Source: Sphingomonas sp. 32-62-10
GTDB lineage: Bacteria; Pseudomonadota; Alphaproteobacteria; Sphingomonadales; Sphingomonadaceae
DNA length: 62,833 nt
NCBI GenBank assembly: GCA_002280555.1
Contig: NCEE01000026.1
Coordinates: 1 to 62,833 of the forward strand
Direction of reading: 5' to 3'
Shown here: positions 7,795 to 15,969 of the stretch, one piece after another
Numbering within the stretch: position 1 is the stretch's first letter
Layout of the letters: the number at the start of each line of letters is the position of its first letter
Notes under the pieces: generated by a model
Told to the model about the DNA's origin: nothing
Database searches by the model: none
Seen by the model: only the letters and a program-made list of their open reading frames with translations
Position numbers and translations under genes: made by a program

Positions 7795-10371
7795 TCATTG
7801 CCCAATCAGCAGCCGGAGACCCGTCACCAGCAGTGCGTCTTGGCGAAGCATTGCCTCCACGGGCGCTGCATGCGCGGCTTCCAGTCGCCAATTCCCCTGC
7901 GGCACGCCATCGAAATAGGCGAAACCTTCAAAATCGCTGCGGGTAACGGCAACACGCTTGCCGCTGATGTCGATCAGAGCAACCTCGATTCCGGGCAGCG
8001 GTCGGTGCAGATCGCCTGAGATCGTCTCGACAAGCACTTCAATTTCGCCGGTTTGGCGCAGCGGCACTGGCACGTCGAGAACCTGGCCGGGGCGCACCAC
8101 GGCGCTGACGCCGGGATCGACCGGCCGCAGGCGCAGGTCGGGCAGCGATGCGAGCTGGACTTCCATATCGACACGGCTGCCCGGCAACAGACCGCCAATG
8201 CGCGCCTTGCCGTCGGTGGAGGTTATTTCGCGGCGAATGCTGCTATCCACCATAAAGCTGGCGCCACCGATATCAGGTTCGCCAGCCCCTTGCGCGCCGT
8301 TGCCATCAATGTCTTCGAAGACATGCGGTTGCAGCACGCCGGTACGGCCAATGCCAGCGGCGGCTAGTCGATATCCGGCTCGGGAATCGTGGAACATGGC
8401 GGCCGACAGATTGAGCCCGAGGCGCCAGCCATTCGGTCCGACGCCAGCGCCGGCACCAACCGAGATCGCGCCGAAATGCCTTTGGGCAGTGGCGGCAACG
8501 GTGGCGGTGCCGCGCCGCGCATCCCAGCCAAAATCGATCCCCATGCTACCCCGTGCCGTCGCGCGCGCCGCCGATGCACCGATCTGATAAAGCCTGAACG
8601 CGCCGGCGACGCCATAATCGACCCCGCCGCGCAGCCGCCAGCCGCCGATGCCGCGCGCGAGGGCAATATTTCCCAGCAATGTCGGCGCAGCTGCATCGCG
8701 CCGTTCGACGCTGGCGCCCTGGCTGAAACGCCATTCGCCCATCGCCAGCGCCAAACTGGAATCAAGCCGGTCGACGGCGCTGCCACTGCGTTCGATCGTG
8801 CGCCGCCAGCCGACCAGCAGGGGCAGGCTGCGCCGCCCCAGGCCGACCCGCGTCGCCGCGGAAAAGCCGAATTCGCGTGCGAGGCTGCCAACCGCGCCGG
8901 GCCGCGATGGCCTGGTCATTCCGCCATAATCGGCGGCATCGACCTTGATGTTGGTGCGGCCCCATTGCCTGACGCCGCGCAGCGCCACGGCCGGTCGGCC
9001 GCCGCTATCACCCGCCACCAGCAAGCTGCCAAACCCGCCGAACATCGCCGCGTGAACGCCAGCGGCCAATGCCGGGCTGCCTCCAGCCAACGGCGCGCGC
9101 ATGTCCACGCGCATTGAGACACCGCCGGCGATGCCATGTTCCAGCGTGGCAAAGGCAAAACTGCCTATCGCAGTCTGAGTGGGCACGAGCGGCCCGAATA
9201 TCGGCACGCCGCTGTCAACGATCCCAACCGAATAGACGAATTCGTTTTCCGGGTTGAGTTCGTTGCCGACAAAGCGGGTAAAGGCGCGTTCCTCAATCTC
9301 GCCATGCGGACCGAACAACCTGACGATGTAATTGTTGGCGCCGGCGCGCAGCGGCACATCGGCAAACACATAATCGCCGGCCGCGTCGGGCTTGTCGCAC
9401 ACCGCCACCAGCCGGTCATCGCGGTGGAGTTCGGCGTCCCAGCCGCGCGGCAAGGGCCCGCGCAGTTCGATTTGGTCGAAAAGGTCAGCGCGCCATTGCG
9501 GCCGGTTGGAAATCACCATGCCACGCCCGCTGCTGGCGACGCCGATAAGCGGCTGCGCTGGAACATTGATATCGCCGATGGCAAAGCTGCGGGCATAAAG
9601 CGGGCCAAGTTGGTCGCTGGCCTCGCTTTCACGGCCCAGCGCAAGGCGGACGCTGGGTGGGCCGCCGCTGCCCGCTGCGAAACGCCCACGCGCTGTCATG
9701 CCGGCAAGATCGGCGACCAGTTCGGCCTGGCCGGCCAGAATATTGCCGCTGCTGCCCGAACCCAAACCCAGCGCAATGTCGAGCGTCGGCCAACCAATTG
9801 CCCCCCAGGGATTGGCGATGCGCGGAAAGTGTGGCCTAGCCGGTTCAGCGCCCGCAAGCGCCTGGCGGCGGCGTTCGACCCGATCAAGCCGCGCCGCAAC
9901 GGGCAAGGGCTCGGCGCTGTCGATGATGATACGCAGATTGGCTTCGTCGTAACGAAGCGTCACCGGCAAAAACCTGGCAAAGGCCGCCAGCGCCATGCAG
10001 GGGCCTTCGGGTGATGGCGTCAGCTCGGCAGGGTCGACCGGCACCCGGCGATCCGGTGCGTGGAGGTCGATGACCTGCTGGCCATTGGCTTCGCTGCGCC
10101 CGATTTCCAGCGCGTCGAGCACCGGACCGAGCGGCAGGCAGAGCCCCGCTGCGGTCGTATAGGCAGGCAGCGATTCGAGCAGCTGAAAGCGCCCAAGGTA
10201 GAGCGCGACGATGCTAAGATCGTCACGTCCGGCGCGCGGCGTGCGGCTGCCGTTAATGCGCGCCCGTTCGGTACCGAACAGGCTGTCGAAATCCTTGTCG
10301 TTATCGCGCGACTGGGCGTGCGCCGGGGCGGCCAGCAACAACATTGCCAGCAAAAGCAGAAATATCCGCAT
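7795..10371 (-). CDS. Usher-like outer-membrane protein of an alternative chaperone-usher pilus
   Basis: A secreted 858-residue protein with a clear signal peptide (residues 1-19, ending AHA-Q). The central part contains an LRAGANNYIVRLFGPHGEIEE block, the pattern by which alternative ushers resemble the conserved usher region (gain of strands, then GP-G-), followed by long barrel-like alternating strands. The C-terminal 180 residues carry a DIDGNG...GEPDIGG motif and a second Ig/carboxypeptidase-regulatory-like domain, as in SdrB-like or plug-type modules. It is the last gene of the pilin-chaperone-usher operon, 32 bp after the chaperone stop. The inferred role is to translocate and assemble DUF4402-type pilin subunits through the outer membrane. 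Classical FimD similarity is low, so this is a context-supported call. Confidence 0.65.
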   Translation of the reverse strand: MRIFLLLLAMLLLAAPAHAQSRDNDKDFDSLFGTERARINGSRTPRAGRDDLSIVALYLGRFQLLESLPAYTTAAGLCLPLGPVLDALEIGRSEANGQQVIDLHAPDRRVPVDPAELTPSPEGPCMALAAFARFLPVTLRYDEANLRIIIDSAEPLPVAARLDRVERRRQALAGAEPARPHFPRIANPWGAIGWPTLDIALGLGSGSSGNILAGQAELVADLAGMTARGRFAAGSGGPPSVRLALGRESEASDQLGPLYARSFAIGDINVPAQPLIGVASSGRGMVISNRPQWRADLFDQIELRGPLPRGWDAELHRDDRLVAVCDKPDAAGDYVFADVPLRAGANNYIVRLFGPHGEIEERAFTRFVGNELNPENEFVYSVGIVDSGVPIFGPLVPTQTAIGSFAFATLEHGIAGGVSMRVDMRAPLAGGSPALAAGVHAAMFGGFGSLLVAGDSGGRPAVALRGVRQWGRTNIKVDAADYGGMTRPSRPGAVGSLAREFGFSAATRVGLGRRSLPLLVGWRRTIERSGSAVDRLDSSLALAMGEWRFSQGASVERRDAAAPTLLGNIALARGIGGWRLRGGVDYGVAGAFRLYQIGASAARATARGSMGIDFGWDARRGTATVAATAQRHFGAISVGAGAGVGPNGWRLGLNLSAAMFHDSRAGYRLAAAGIGRTGVLQPHVFEDIDGNGAQGAGEPDIGGASFMVDSSIRREITSTDGKARIGGLLPGSRVDMEVQLASLPDLRLRPVDPGVSAVVRPGQVLDVPVPLRQTGEIEVLVETISGDLHRPLPGIEVALIDISGKRVAVTRSDFEGFAYFDGVPQGNWRLEAAHAAPVEAMLRQDALLVTGLRLLIGQ

Positions 10372-10403
10372 GACCCGGCACAGACCGCCCCGTGTCTCGC
10401 CGG

Positions 10404-11141
10404 TTAGAGCTGGACGCGCCGCGACGCGATCAGATCGCGATCGGTATTGGGTGTATAGATGGCAATGCCGCGCACATTGTAGATCGGGTTCGCCTCACCC
10501 GCGATGGTCAACCGCAGATCGCCATAGGTCGATCGCGTACCCGCGCGGGTCAGCTTGATGACCATCAAATTGTCGGCCTTGTTTGTCAGGGCGGCGGAAT
10601 CAACGCTGGCGCTGGCATCGAGTGCTCCGACACGGACGATGACCGGAATGGTGATCGACCGCACGGCGATCAACTGGATCGACAGAGCGCCGTCATTGGC
10701 ATCGCTGGCGGTCGGCGTGGCGGCACCCGCGCTGGTCGGCGCCGACATCAGCCGCAAATGGCTGCGATATTCCCCGGGCGCGAGACCGGCGGGCACCGTT
10801 ACTGAAACGCGCAGCGACTGGCGGGCGCCGGGATCGAGGATCACACGGCGCGGCGAGAAGCGGATCATGTCCGCCGCGAAAAGTTCACCAGGCCGCGTTT
10901 CGGTGACGGTTTCGAGTGCGCCATCCGCGCGCATCCGGCGATTTTCGACGTCGATGCGGAACGCGGTCTGTTCATCGCCCTTGTTGACGAGGATCAGCTC
11001 CGTGCTGCGTTCGGTCCCGGCAAGGACCACGCGGGTCGGGGCGATCATCAATTGGGCAGCAGCAGGGCTGGGCAGCGCGGGGATGACGATCGCTGCCAGC
11101 ACTGGTGCAAGGCGCAAAAGGCGTTCAGGTGAAAAGCGCAT
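10404..11141 (-). CDS. Periplasmic PapD-like pilus chaperone
   Basis: A 245-residue secreted protein with a signal peptide (to about residue 29, ...SPAAAQ). The N-terminal Ig-like domain has the chaperone pattern: APTRVVLAGTERSTELILVN (first strand edge), then FSPRRVILDPGARQSLRVSV and LAPGEYRSHLRL, which match the PapD/FimC family G1/F1 region. The C-terminal part is shorter and less conserved. It lies in the same operon as the pilin upstream and the usher-like gene downstream. It would bind and stabilise pilin subunits in the periplasm by donor-strand complementation. Confidence rests on both motif and context. Confidence 0.8.
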   Translation of the reverse strand: MRFSPERLLRLAPVLAAIVIPALPSPAAAQLMIAPTRVVLAGTERSTELILVNKGDEQTAFRIDVENRRMRADGALETVTETRPGELFAADMIRFSPRRVILDPGARQSLRVSVTVPAGLAPGEYRSHLRLMSAPTSAGAATPTASDANDGALSIQLIAVRSITIPVIVRVGALDASASVDSAALTNKADNLMVIKLTRAGTRSTYGDLRLTIAGEANPIYNVRGIAIYTPNTDRDLIASRRVQL

Positions 11142-11185
11142 GGCAGGGGCTTTCCTTCAAAAAGGGATTGAGGATGGACAGGGTT

Positions 11186-11219
11186 GGAGCCCGGGTCGCG
11201 AGGGGGCGATCCGGGCTCC
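11186..11219 (-). promoter_or_regulatory. Intercistronic stem-loop between pilin and chaperone genes
   Basis: Perfect 9-bp arms GGAGCCCGG (11186-11194) and CCGGGCTCC (11211-11219). The stem can extend by a G-T wobble and TCGC/GCGA to about 14 bp with a 6-nt loop. No T-run follows on the minus strand, so it is unlikely to be a full terminator. It could protect the 3' end of the pilin transcript or attenuate expression of the downstream genes. Confidence 0.6.
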
Positions 11220-11237
11220 TTCCCCTGCCAGAGTCGA

Positions 11238-11732
11238 TTACTGATATTCGACAGCGACCACGAAACGGCCGGTGTACTTGCCGGCTGCCTGGCGAACGCC
11301 AACGTCGAGCATGCCGCCGACGGTGAAGCGGTCTTCGCCCTTGGCGAGACGGCCGGCGTCCTGCGAACCGGTGAAGTTGAACACCTTCATGCCGTCGCCC
11401 TTTTCATTGGTGATCTCGATGCCGCCGGGAAGCGAGATGGTGTAAACGGCATCTGCTTCACCCTTGACTTCGAAGGCAGCGGCGGTGTGGTCGAACGTCA
11501 GGCAGGTCAGCGCCGCGCCGCACTTCTTGTCGCCGGATGGCGAGACGAAAACCGTGTCACTCTGCGTCAACGACGGGGCAATGGTGCCGAAATACAGCGG
11601 CGCGCTGTTATCAATCTGGAGTGGTGCAATGATCTTGGCACCGGCGTCGGCTTCGGCAGTAGTTGGGGCAGCCTGGGCCGTACCGGCGAGCGAAACTGTG
11701 GCCAGCGCTGCAACAGCAAAAATCGTCTTCAT
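11238..11732 (-). CDS. DUF4402-type pilin (major subunit candidate)
   Basis: A secreted protein of 164 residues with a textbook signal peptide (MKTIFAVAALATVSLAGTAQA). The mature part has the DUF4402 arrangement: an N-terminal KIIAPLQI strand, an FGTIAP turn, a Cys pair (C71 and C77, KKCGAALTC) likely to form a disulphide, and a final GKYTGRFVVAVEYQ strand in the position of a donor or C-terminal strand. I chose the third in-frame ATG (11732) because AAGGA sits 7 nt before it; ATGs at 11750 and 11738 are also possible. It is the first gene of the operon, ahead of the chaperone and usher-like genes, as usual for the most abundant subunit. Confidence 0.8.
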   Translation of the reverse strand: MKTIFAVAALATVSLAGTAQAAPTTAEADAGAKIIAPLQIDNSAPLYFGTIAPSLTQSDTVFVSPSGDKKCGAALTCLTFDHTAAAFEVKGEADAVYTISLPGGIEITNEKGDGMKVFNFTGSQDAGRLAKGEDRFTVGGMLDVGVRQAAGKYTGRFVVAVEYQ

Positions 11733-11964
11733 GGTCATTTCCTTTTTCATCTTGGTTTCGGGCAGTGGATCGGGGTCCGCTGCTGCCGTTCAAATGCGCC
11801 ACGATGGGCGGCGCTGTCGCGTCGGCATCCGGCTCAAAAATGACGGAATAGAATAGCGGCCCGCGCCAATCGGCGCGATCTTCATCATTTTTTAATCTTT
11901 GCCATGCCAAAGGCAAAAACATCCCTGCGGCCGGTCGCCGGAACCGACCTTTGGCACAGCTTTG

Positions 11965-11980
11965 CTATCCGAAAGTATAG
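11965..11980 (+). promoter_or_regulatory. Candidate operator, copy 1 (CTATCCGAAAGTATAG)
   Basis: An imperfect palindrome with one mismatch in the arms. It shares 15 of 16 bases with the copy at 12035-12050, exactly 70 bp away. It lies between the divergent pilus and kinase/regulator operons, so it may be a site for the LuxR-type regulator encoded next door. That assignment is inference. Confidence 0.45.
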
Positions 11981-12034
11981 GAACCCCCTGCGGACGGGAA
12001 CTTGCCATTGCCCGCCGTTCGTCGCCATGAGGCC

Positions 12035-12050
12035 CTATCCGAAAGGATAG
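12035..12050 (+). promoter_or_regulatory. Candidate operator, copy 2 (CTATCCGAAAGGATAG)
   Basis: A perfect 6-bp palindrome around GAAA. It is 25 bp before the kinase start codon, so in the kinase mRNA it would form a hairpin with a C(GAAA)G tetraloop. It may act as a DNA operator, an RNA element, or both. Confidence 0.45.
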
Positions 12051-12075
12051 CGACCAATCCACGGAGCCGAACAGC

Positions 12076-14526
12076 TTGAGCAGCGATCCCGACAGCAGCG
12101 ACCGCCAGAACGAAGGAGAACTGGCGCGGCTTGCCGCGCTGGCGGCGCTCGACGTCCTGGACACCCCGGCGGAGCGTGAGTTCGACATTATCGCTGAACT
12201 GGCGGCCGACCGCTTCAATACGCCAATCGCGCTTGTCAGCCTGATCGCCGCTGACCGACAATGGTTCAAGGCGCGTGTCGGCCTTGATATCTCGGAAACA
12301 GCGCGCGACGTGTCGTTCTGCGCCCACGCCATCGAAGGCGACGATGTCATGGTGGTGCCCGATGCGACAAAAGATCCGCGTTTTGCAGATAATCCCCTGG
12401 TCCTCGGCGAACCGCACATGCGCTTTTATGCAGGAGCCCCCCTGGTCCTGGCTTCGGGACGGCGGATCGGGACATTATGCATTATCGATCGCCGGCGTCG
12501 TGGCCTCGACCTAAGAGAACGCAGGGCACTCAAGCTGATGGCGCAGCAGGTCGTCGACCTGCTCGAATTGCGCCGGCTCCGTCATTCGCAGCAGATTTCG
12601 CAGATCATCAGCGAAACGGCGTCCGATGCCTTTGTCTGCACCGACAGCGACAGCCGGGTCATCTATTGGAACCGGGCGGCGGAACGCATGTTTGGCTGGA
12701 CTGCCAGCGAGGTGCTGGGCAGCAGCCTCGATATCATTATTCCAGATCGTCACCGCCGCGCGCATCATGGCGGCATGTCGCATGTCCGCGCGACCGGACA
12801 ATCGCGCCTGGTCGGCCGCATGGTGGAGGTGCCGGCACTGCGCCGTGACGGTAGCGAATTTCCAATCGAGCTGTCGCTCGGCATGTGGAACGCAGGCGAT
12901 GACGTGCATCCGACCGGTTTTGCCGCCATCATCCGTGACGCCAGCCAGCGCAAACTCCTTGAGGCCGATCGCGATACGACCCGCGAGCGATTGGCCGAAC
13001 AGGTCGCCGCCATCGAAGTATCGAATGACGGCGTCGCCATCACCGATACGGTGGGCCAATTCATCTTTATGAACCGCAGCCATGCCGAAATGTTCGGCTA
13101 TGCCGATGCCGCCGAATTGATCGGCATGCACTGGTCAAACCTTTATACACCAGAAGCGCGAGAGCGACTTGAGGCCGAAGCCTTTCCCATTCTGAACGCC
13201 GAGGGGCGTTGGCGCGGCGAATCAATCGGCGTGCGGCGCGACGGCTCTGCAATCCGGCAAGAGATTTCACTATCGCTACGGTCGGACGGCGGCCTTGTGT
13301 GCGTTACACGCGATGTCGGCGAACGCCATCGCAGCGACCGAGAAATGGCGCGGCTACGCGAACAGTTGCTGGTGTCGCAACGGCAGGAGATCGTCGGCCA
13401 GATTGCATCCGGCATCGCCCATGATTTCAACAATCTGATCGCTGCCATCTCCGGGTCGGCGGCGTTGATCGTCGCCGATCCTGCCAATGGCGCCCGGCGG
13501 CAGGCAGAAAGGATAGAGAAGGCTGCGGCAAACGCCGCATCGCTGGTCGCCAAAATGTTGTCGCTCGGCCAACGGACGCCTGACAACCGCGAGATCGACC
13601 TGGCCGCCAAGATCCGCAACGTCGTGGAATTGCTCAGGGCCAGCCTTGCGCCCCAGCACAGCATTGTCCTGCGTCTGCCGGAAGAACCGATTACCCTTAT
13701 CGCCGACAGTACCGAAGTCATGCAGGTGCTGCTCAATCTGCTCATCAATGCCCGCGATGCGATGGACCCGGACCAGCCCGGCCGGATCACGGTGGGGCTT
13801 GAAAGGTTGTTGCCCGGCGATCCAGCGGCCCGACCGGTCATCGGCCTGCGGCCCGTCGGCCCGGCCGCGCTGGTGCGCGTGGAAGATACCGGGAGCGGCA
13901 TCGCCGAACAGGCACTGGCCGGCATTTTCGAACCCTTTCGGTCGGGCAAGGGGCGCAATGGCTCGGGGCTTGGACTGGCGGTCGTCAAGAGCATCGTCGA
14001 AGCTGCCGGCGGGGGGGTCGCCGTCGATTCGCAACCAGACAATGGCTCCCGTTTCGACATATTCTGGCCGCTCGATCCACCCGAACAATCGCGGCTGCCA
14101 ACGATGCGGTCGATTCCCTTCTCCAACAATATCCTTAAGGGCCGCGCCGTGCTCGTCGTCGATGATAATCCGGCGGTCGTTGATGTACTCACCGAACTGC
14201 TTGAAGGCGCGGGCGCCGAAGTTGGCCCATGTCTCGAAGCGCGCGATGCGCTGGCGGCAATCGACGAGGATCCCGACGCCTGGGCATTGCTGATCACCGA
14301 TTTCGACATGCCGGGAACGAACGGTGCCGAACTGGCTTCACAAGCTCGCCGGCTGAAATCCGATTTGCCGGTCCTGCTCTGCACGGCCCTGCCGGAACAA
14401 TATGGTCGGCAGAATTCGGCGTTGCACAGCTTCGATGCCATCATTGGCAAGCCGGTTTCACTCGACAGCCTGCTTGCCGGTGCCGAAGCGGCGATCGAAG
14501 CCTGTGCCGCAAGGAAGGCCCGATGA
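12076..14526 (+). CDS. Soluble hybrid histidine kinase (GAF-PAS-PAS-HisKA-HATPase-REC)
   Basis: An 816-residue sensor kinase without membrane segments. Domains in order: GAF (about 20-165), PAS (about 175-290, DSRVIYWNRAAERMFGW), PAS (about 310-430, GQFIFMNRSHAEMFGY), HisKA with phospho-acceptor H449 (IAHDFNN), HATPase with N box (LLNLLINARDAM), G1 (EDTGSGI) and G2 (GSGLGLAVV), and a C-terminal receiver with acceptor D742 (LLITDFDMPG). The start is TTG at 12076 with GGAG 9 nt upstream. Its stop overlaps the ATG of the response regulator (ATGA), so the two are translationally coupled. Signal unknown; GAF and PAS domains suggest a cytoplasmic small-molecule, light or redox cue. GAF lacks an obvious chromophore Cys that I can assign. 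Confidence 0.9.
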   Translation: MSSDPDSSDRQNEGELARLAALAALDVLDTPAEREFDIIAELAADRFNTPIALVSLIAADRQWFKARVGLDISETARDVSFCAHAIEGDDVMVVPDATKDPRFADNPLVLGEPHMRFYAGAPLVLASGRRIGTLCIIDRRRRGLDLRERRALKLMAQQVVDLLELRRLRHSQQISQIISETASDAFVCTDSDSRVIYWNRAAERMFGWTASEVLGSSLDIIIPDRHRRAHHGGMSHVRATGQSRLVGRMVEVPALRRDGSEFPIELSLGMWNAGDDVHPTGFAAIIRDASQRKLLEADRDTTRERLAEQVAAIEVSNDGVAITDTVGQFIFMNRSHAEMFGYADAAELIGMHWSNLYTPEARERLEAEAFPILNAEGRWRGESIGVRRDGSAIRQEISLSLRSDGGLVCVTRDVGERHRSDREMARLREQLLVSQRQEIVGQIASGIAHDFNNLIAAISGSAALIVADPANGARRQAERIEKAAANAASLVAKMLSLGQRTPDNREIDLAAKIRNVVELLRASLAPQHSIVLRLPEEPITLIADSTEVMQVLLNLLINARDAMDPDQPGRITVGLERLLPGDPAARPVIGLRPVGPAALVRVEDTGSGIAEQALAGIFEPFRSGKGRNGSGLGLAVVKSIVEAAGGGVAVDSQPDNGSRFDIFWPLDPPEQSRLPTMRSIPFSNNILKGRAVLVVDDNPAVVDVLTELLEGAGAEVGPCLEARDALAAIDEDPDAWALLITDFDMPGTNGAELASQARRLKSDLPVLLCTALPEQYGRQNSALHSFDAIIGKPVSLDSLLAGAEAAIEACAARKAR

Positions 14527-15140
14527 AGATCCTGATTGCTGATGATCATGACCTGCTGCGCGATGTTCTTCGCTCCTATCTGGAAGCCGAAGGCGGCTTC
14601 GACGTTGAACTCGCGTCGAATGTCGAGGAAGCAGCCGCAGCAATTACGGCAGTTGGGCCGTTTGCCATCATTCTGCTCGATTACACGATGCCCGGCATGG
14701 ACGGTCTTGAAGGGCTGAGGCGGATTAAGGCTGCGGTTGGCGACACGCCCGTCGCGATCATTTCGGGAAGTGCTGTGGCCAGCATTGCAGAACAGGCGAT
14801 TGAATGCGGTGCGGCCGGCTTTCTGCCCAAGACCCTGCCGGCCAAGTCGCTCGTCAACGCCATCCGCTTCATGGCGGCGGGCGAACGCTACCTCCCGATT
14901 GGCCTGCTTCAGGCGATGCAGAAGGAAGCTGAGGCGACGCCGTTTGATGATCGATTGTCACCGCGCGAACAGCAAGTGCTTCGCGCATTGTGCGAAGGCA
15001 AAGCTAATAAGGAAATTGCCCGCGACCTGGAGCTGCGGGAACCGACGGTGAAATTGCACGTCAAGCTGGTCTGCCGCAAGCTCGGCGCCCGCAACCGCAC
15101 CCACGCCGCGATGCTGGCCCGGGATGCAGGGTTCCGTTAG
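14523..15140 (+). CDS. LuxR/NarL-type response regulator
   Basis: A 205-residue two-component regulator. The N-terminal receiver has acidic residues ADDHD, the phospho-acceptor D53 (LLDYTMPGMDG) and the conserved Lys (FLPKT). The C-terminal LuxR helix-turn-helix reads LSPREQQVLRALCEGKANKEIARDL...TVKLHV. The ATG overlaps the stop of the upstream hybrid kinase, which is therefore its likely partner. The operon is divergent from the pilus genes, and palindromic motifs lie between them, so the pilus operon is the best candidate target. It is the last cargo gene before the integrase remnant. Confidence 0.9.
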   Translation: MKILIADDHDLLRDVLRSYLEAEGGFDVELASNVEEAAAAITAVGPFAIILLDYTMPGMDGLEGLRRIKAAVGDTPVAIISGSAVASIAEQAIECGAAGFLPKTLPAKSLVNAIRFMAAGERYLPIGLLQAMQKEAEATPFDDRLSPREQQVLRALCEGKANKEIARDLELREPTVKLHVKLVCRKLGARNRTHAAMLARDAGFR

Positions 15141-15395
15141 AGTTGGGGAGCGCCCCCTGAAACTTGCTGGGGTTGAAATGTGCAACACCTGGCCATGGGT
15201 GCCGTCAACTTTGGAGGCGCCCTTCGATCAAGCGTGATATTGACACCGTCAGTTAAATGCGAGCTGCTCGCGTCTGCGGCACGATAGCCCTGCGCTCTCG
15301 ACCATGCGATGCGAAGAGTCGCCGAACATCGGGGCGCAAAGCTGCTGGACGGCTTCCGACTCGGATATGACCGTTCCTGAGCGTCAGCAAAGATC

Positions 15396-15920
15396 GTGAA
15401 AACCGACCGGCCGCTTTTCAGCTTCGCGGCGGATCGAACCGCCAAGTACCGGGCAGCCACATCAGAAAAGACGCAACGTGAGGGTGGTCCGGCGTTTTTC
15501 GAACGAAATACAAAGGATATCGGCAGGGCCTTTGAAGCATGCCTGATCGCCGCCCATGCGGCCAAACCTGCGCTTGGACTGGCACGGCAATCAACGGATA
15601 CCGCCGGCAACCTCATCTGGCTCCCAGCGAGGAAAAAGCTGGGTGAGAGCGAGCCGCGACCAAAGATGGTGGGGTTGGGCTCGCCAAACACGCTGCGCCA
15701 CACCATCCACACCTGGCACCAACGCCGCGGTGTGCCACAGGCGCAAATTGATTCAGCGGCCGGCCACAGCAGCGAACGGGGCTCTGGAGCAAACTACACC
15801 CATCTCCGGCCCGAGTATCTTCAGGAGTTTATCGCCTCCACAGAAGCGTTTTGGGCACCCGTTGGGGCGCATACCAAGGCCCATCTGCGATACCAGTGCG
15901 ATACCAAGACCGCGGGATAA
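15396..15920 (+). pseudogene. Truncated tyrosine-type site-specific integrase
   Basis: The C-terminal catalytic part of a phage/island integrase: NTLRHTIHTW (HxxR box in which the His is replaced by Asn), AAGHSS (GH box) and the nucleophile Tyr in NYTHL. The N-terminal arm-binding and core-binding domains and the first catalytic Arg are missing. The in-frame sequence upstream is closed by a stop at 15376-15378, and no remaining part is found in 15141-15395. The frame opens with GTG 15396. It ends 50 bp from attR, the usual position of an island integrase. It is very probably inactive. Confidence 0.75.
15886..15906 (+). repeat. Putative integrase arm-type site, right
   Basis: Perfect 21-bp match to 3545-3565 (tandem TGCGATACCAG units). 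Here it lies inside the last codons of the integrase remnant, 63 bp from the attR core. Overlap of an attachment arm with the end of int is common in integrated elements. Confidence 0.5.
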
Positions 15921-15969
15921 GCGAAGGGCGCTTGCGCGTACGCCGCCCATCTAGCTGATTTTCTTATTA

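Larger units (their letters stand above)
11751..12075. promoter_or_regulatory. Divergent control region of pilus operon and two-component system
   Basis: This gene-free interval separates the leftward pilus operon from the rightward kinase/regulator pair. It carries two near-identical palindromic motifs, described separately, and a small inverted repeat TTTGCC (11898-11903)/GGCAAA (11912-11917). Promoters for both operons must lie here, but I cannot assign -35/-10 boxes confidently. Confidence 0.55.

Noticed and set aside
11951..11965. Sigma-54-like promoter TTGGCACAGCTTTGC before the kinase gene
   Set aside because: GG and GC are separated by 9 nt, not the strictly required 10, and the operon has no NtrC-type activator gene.
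13143..14549. Long minus-strand open frame antisense to the hybrid histidine kinase
   Set aside because: Ser/Arg-rich composition typical of shadow frames; the kinase on the plus strand has all its motifs.
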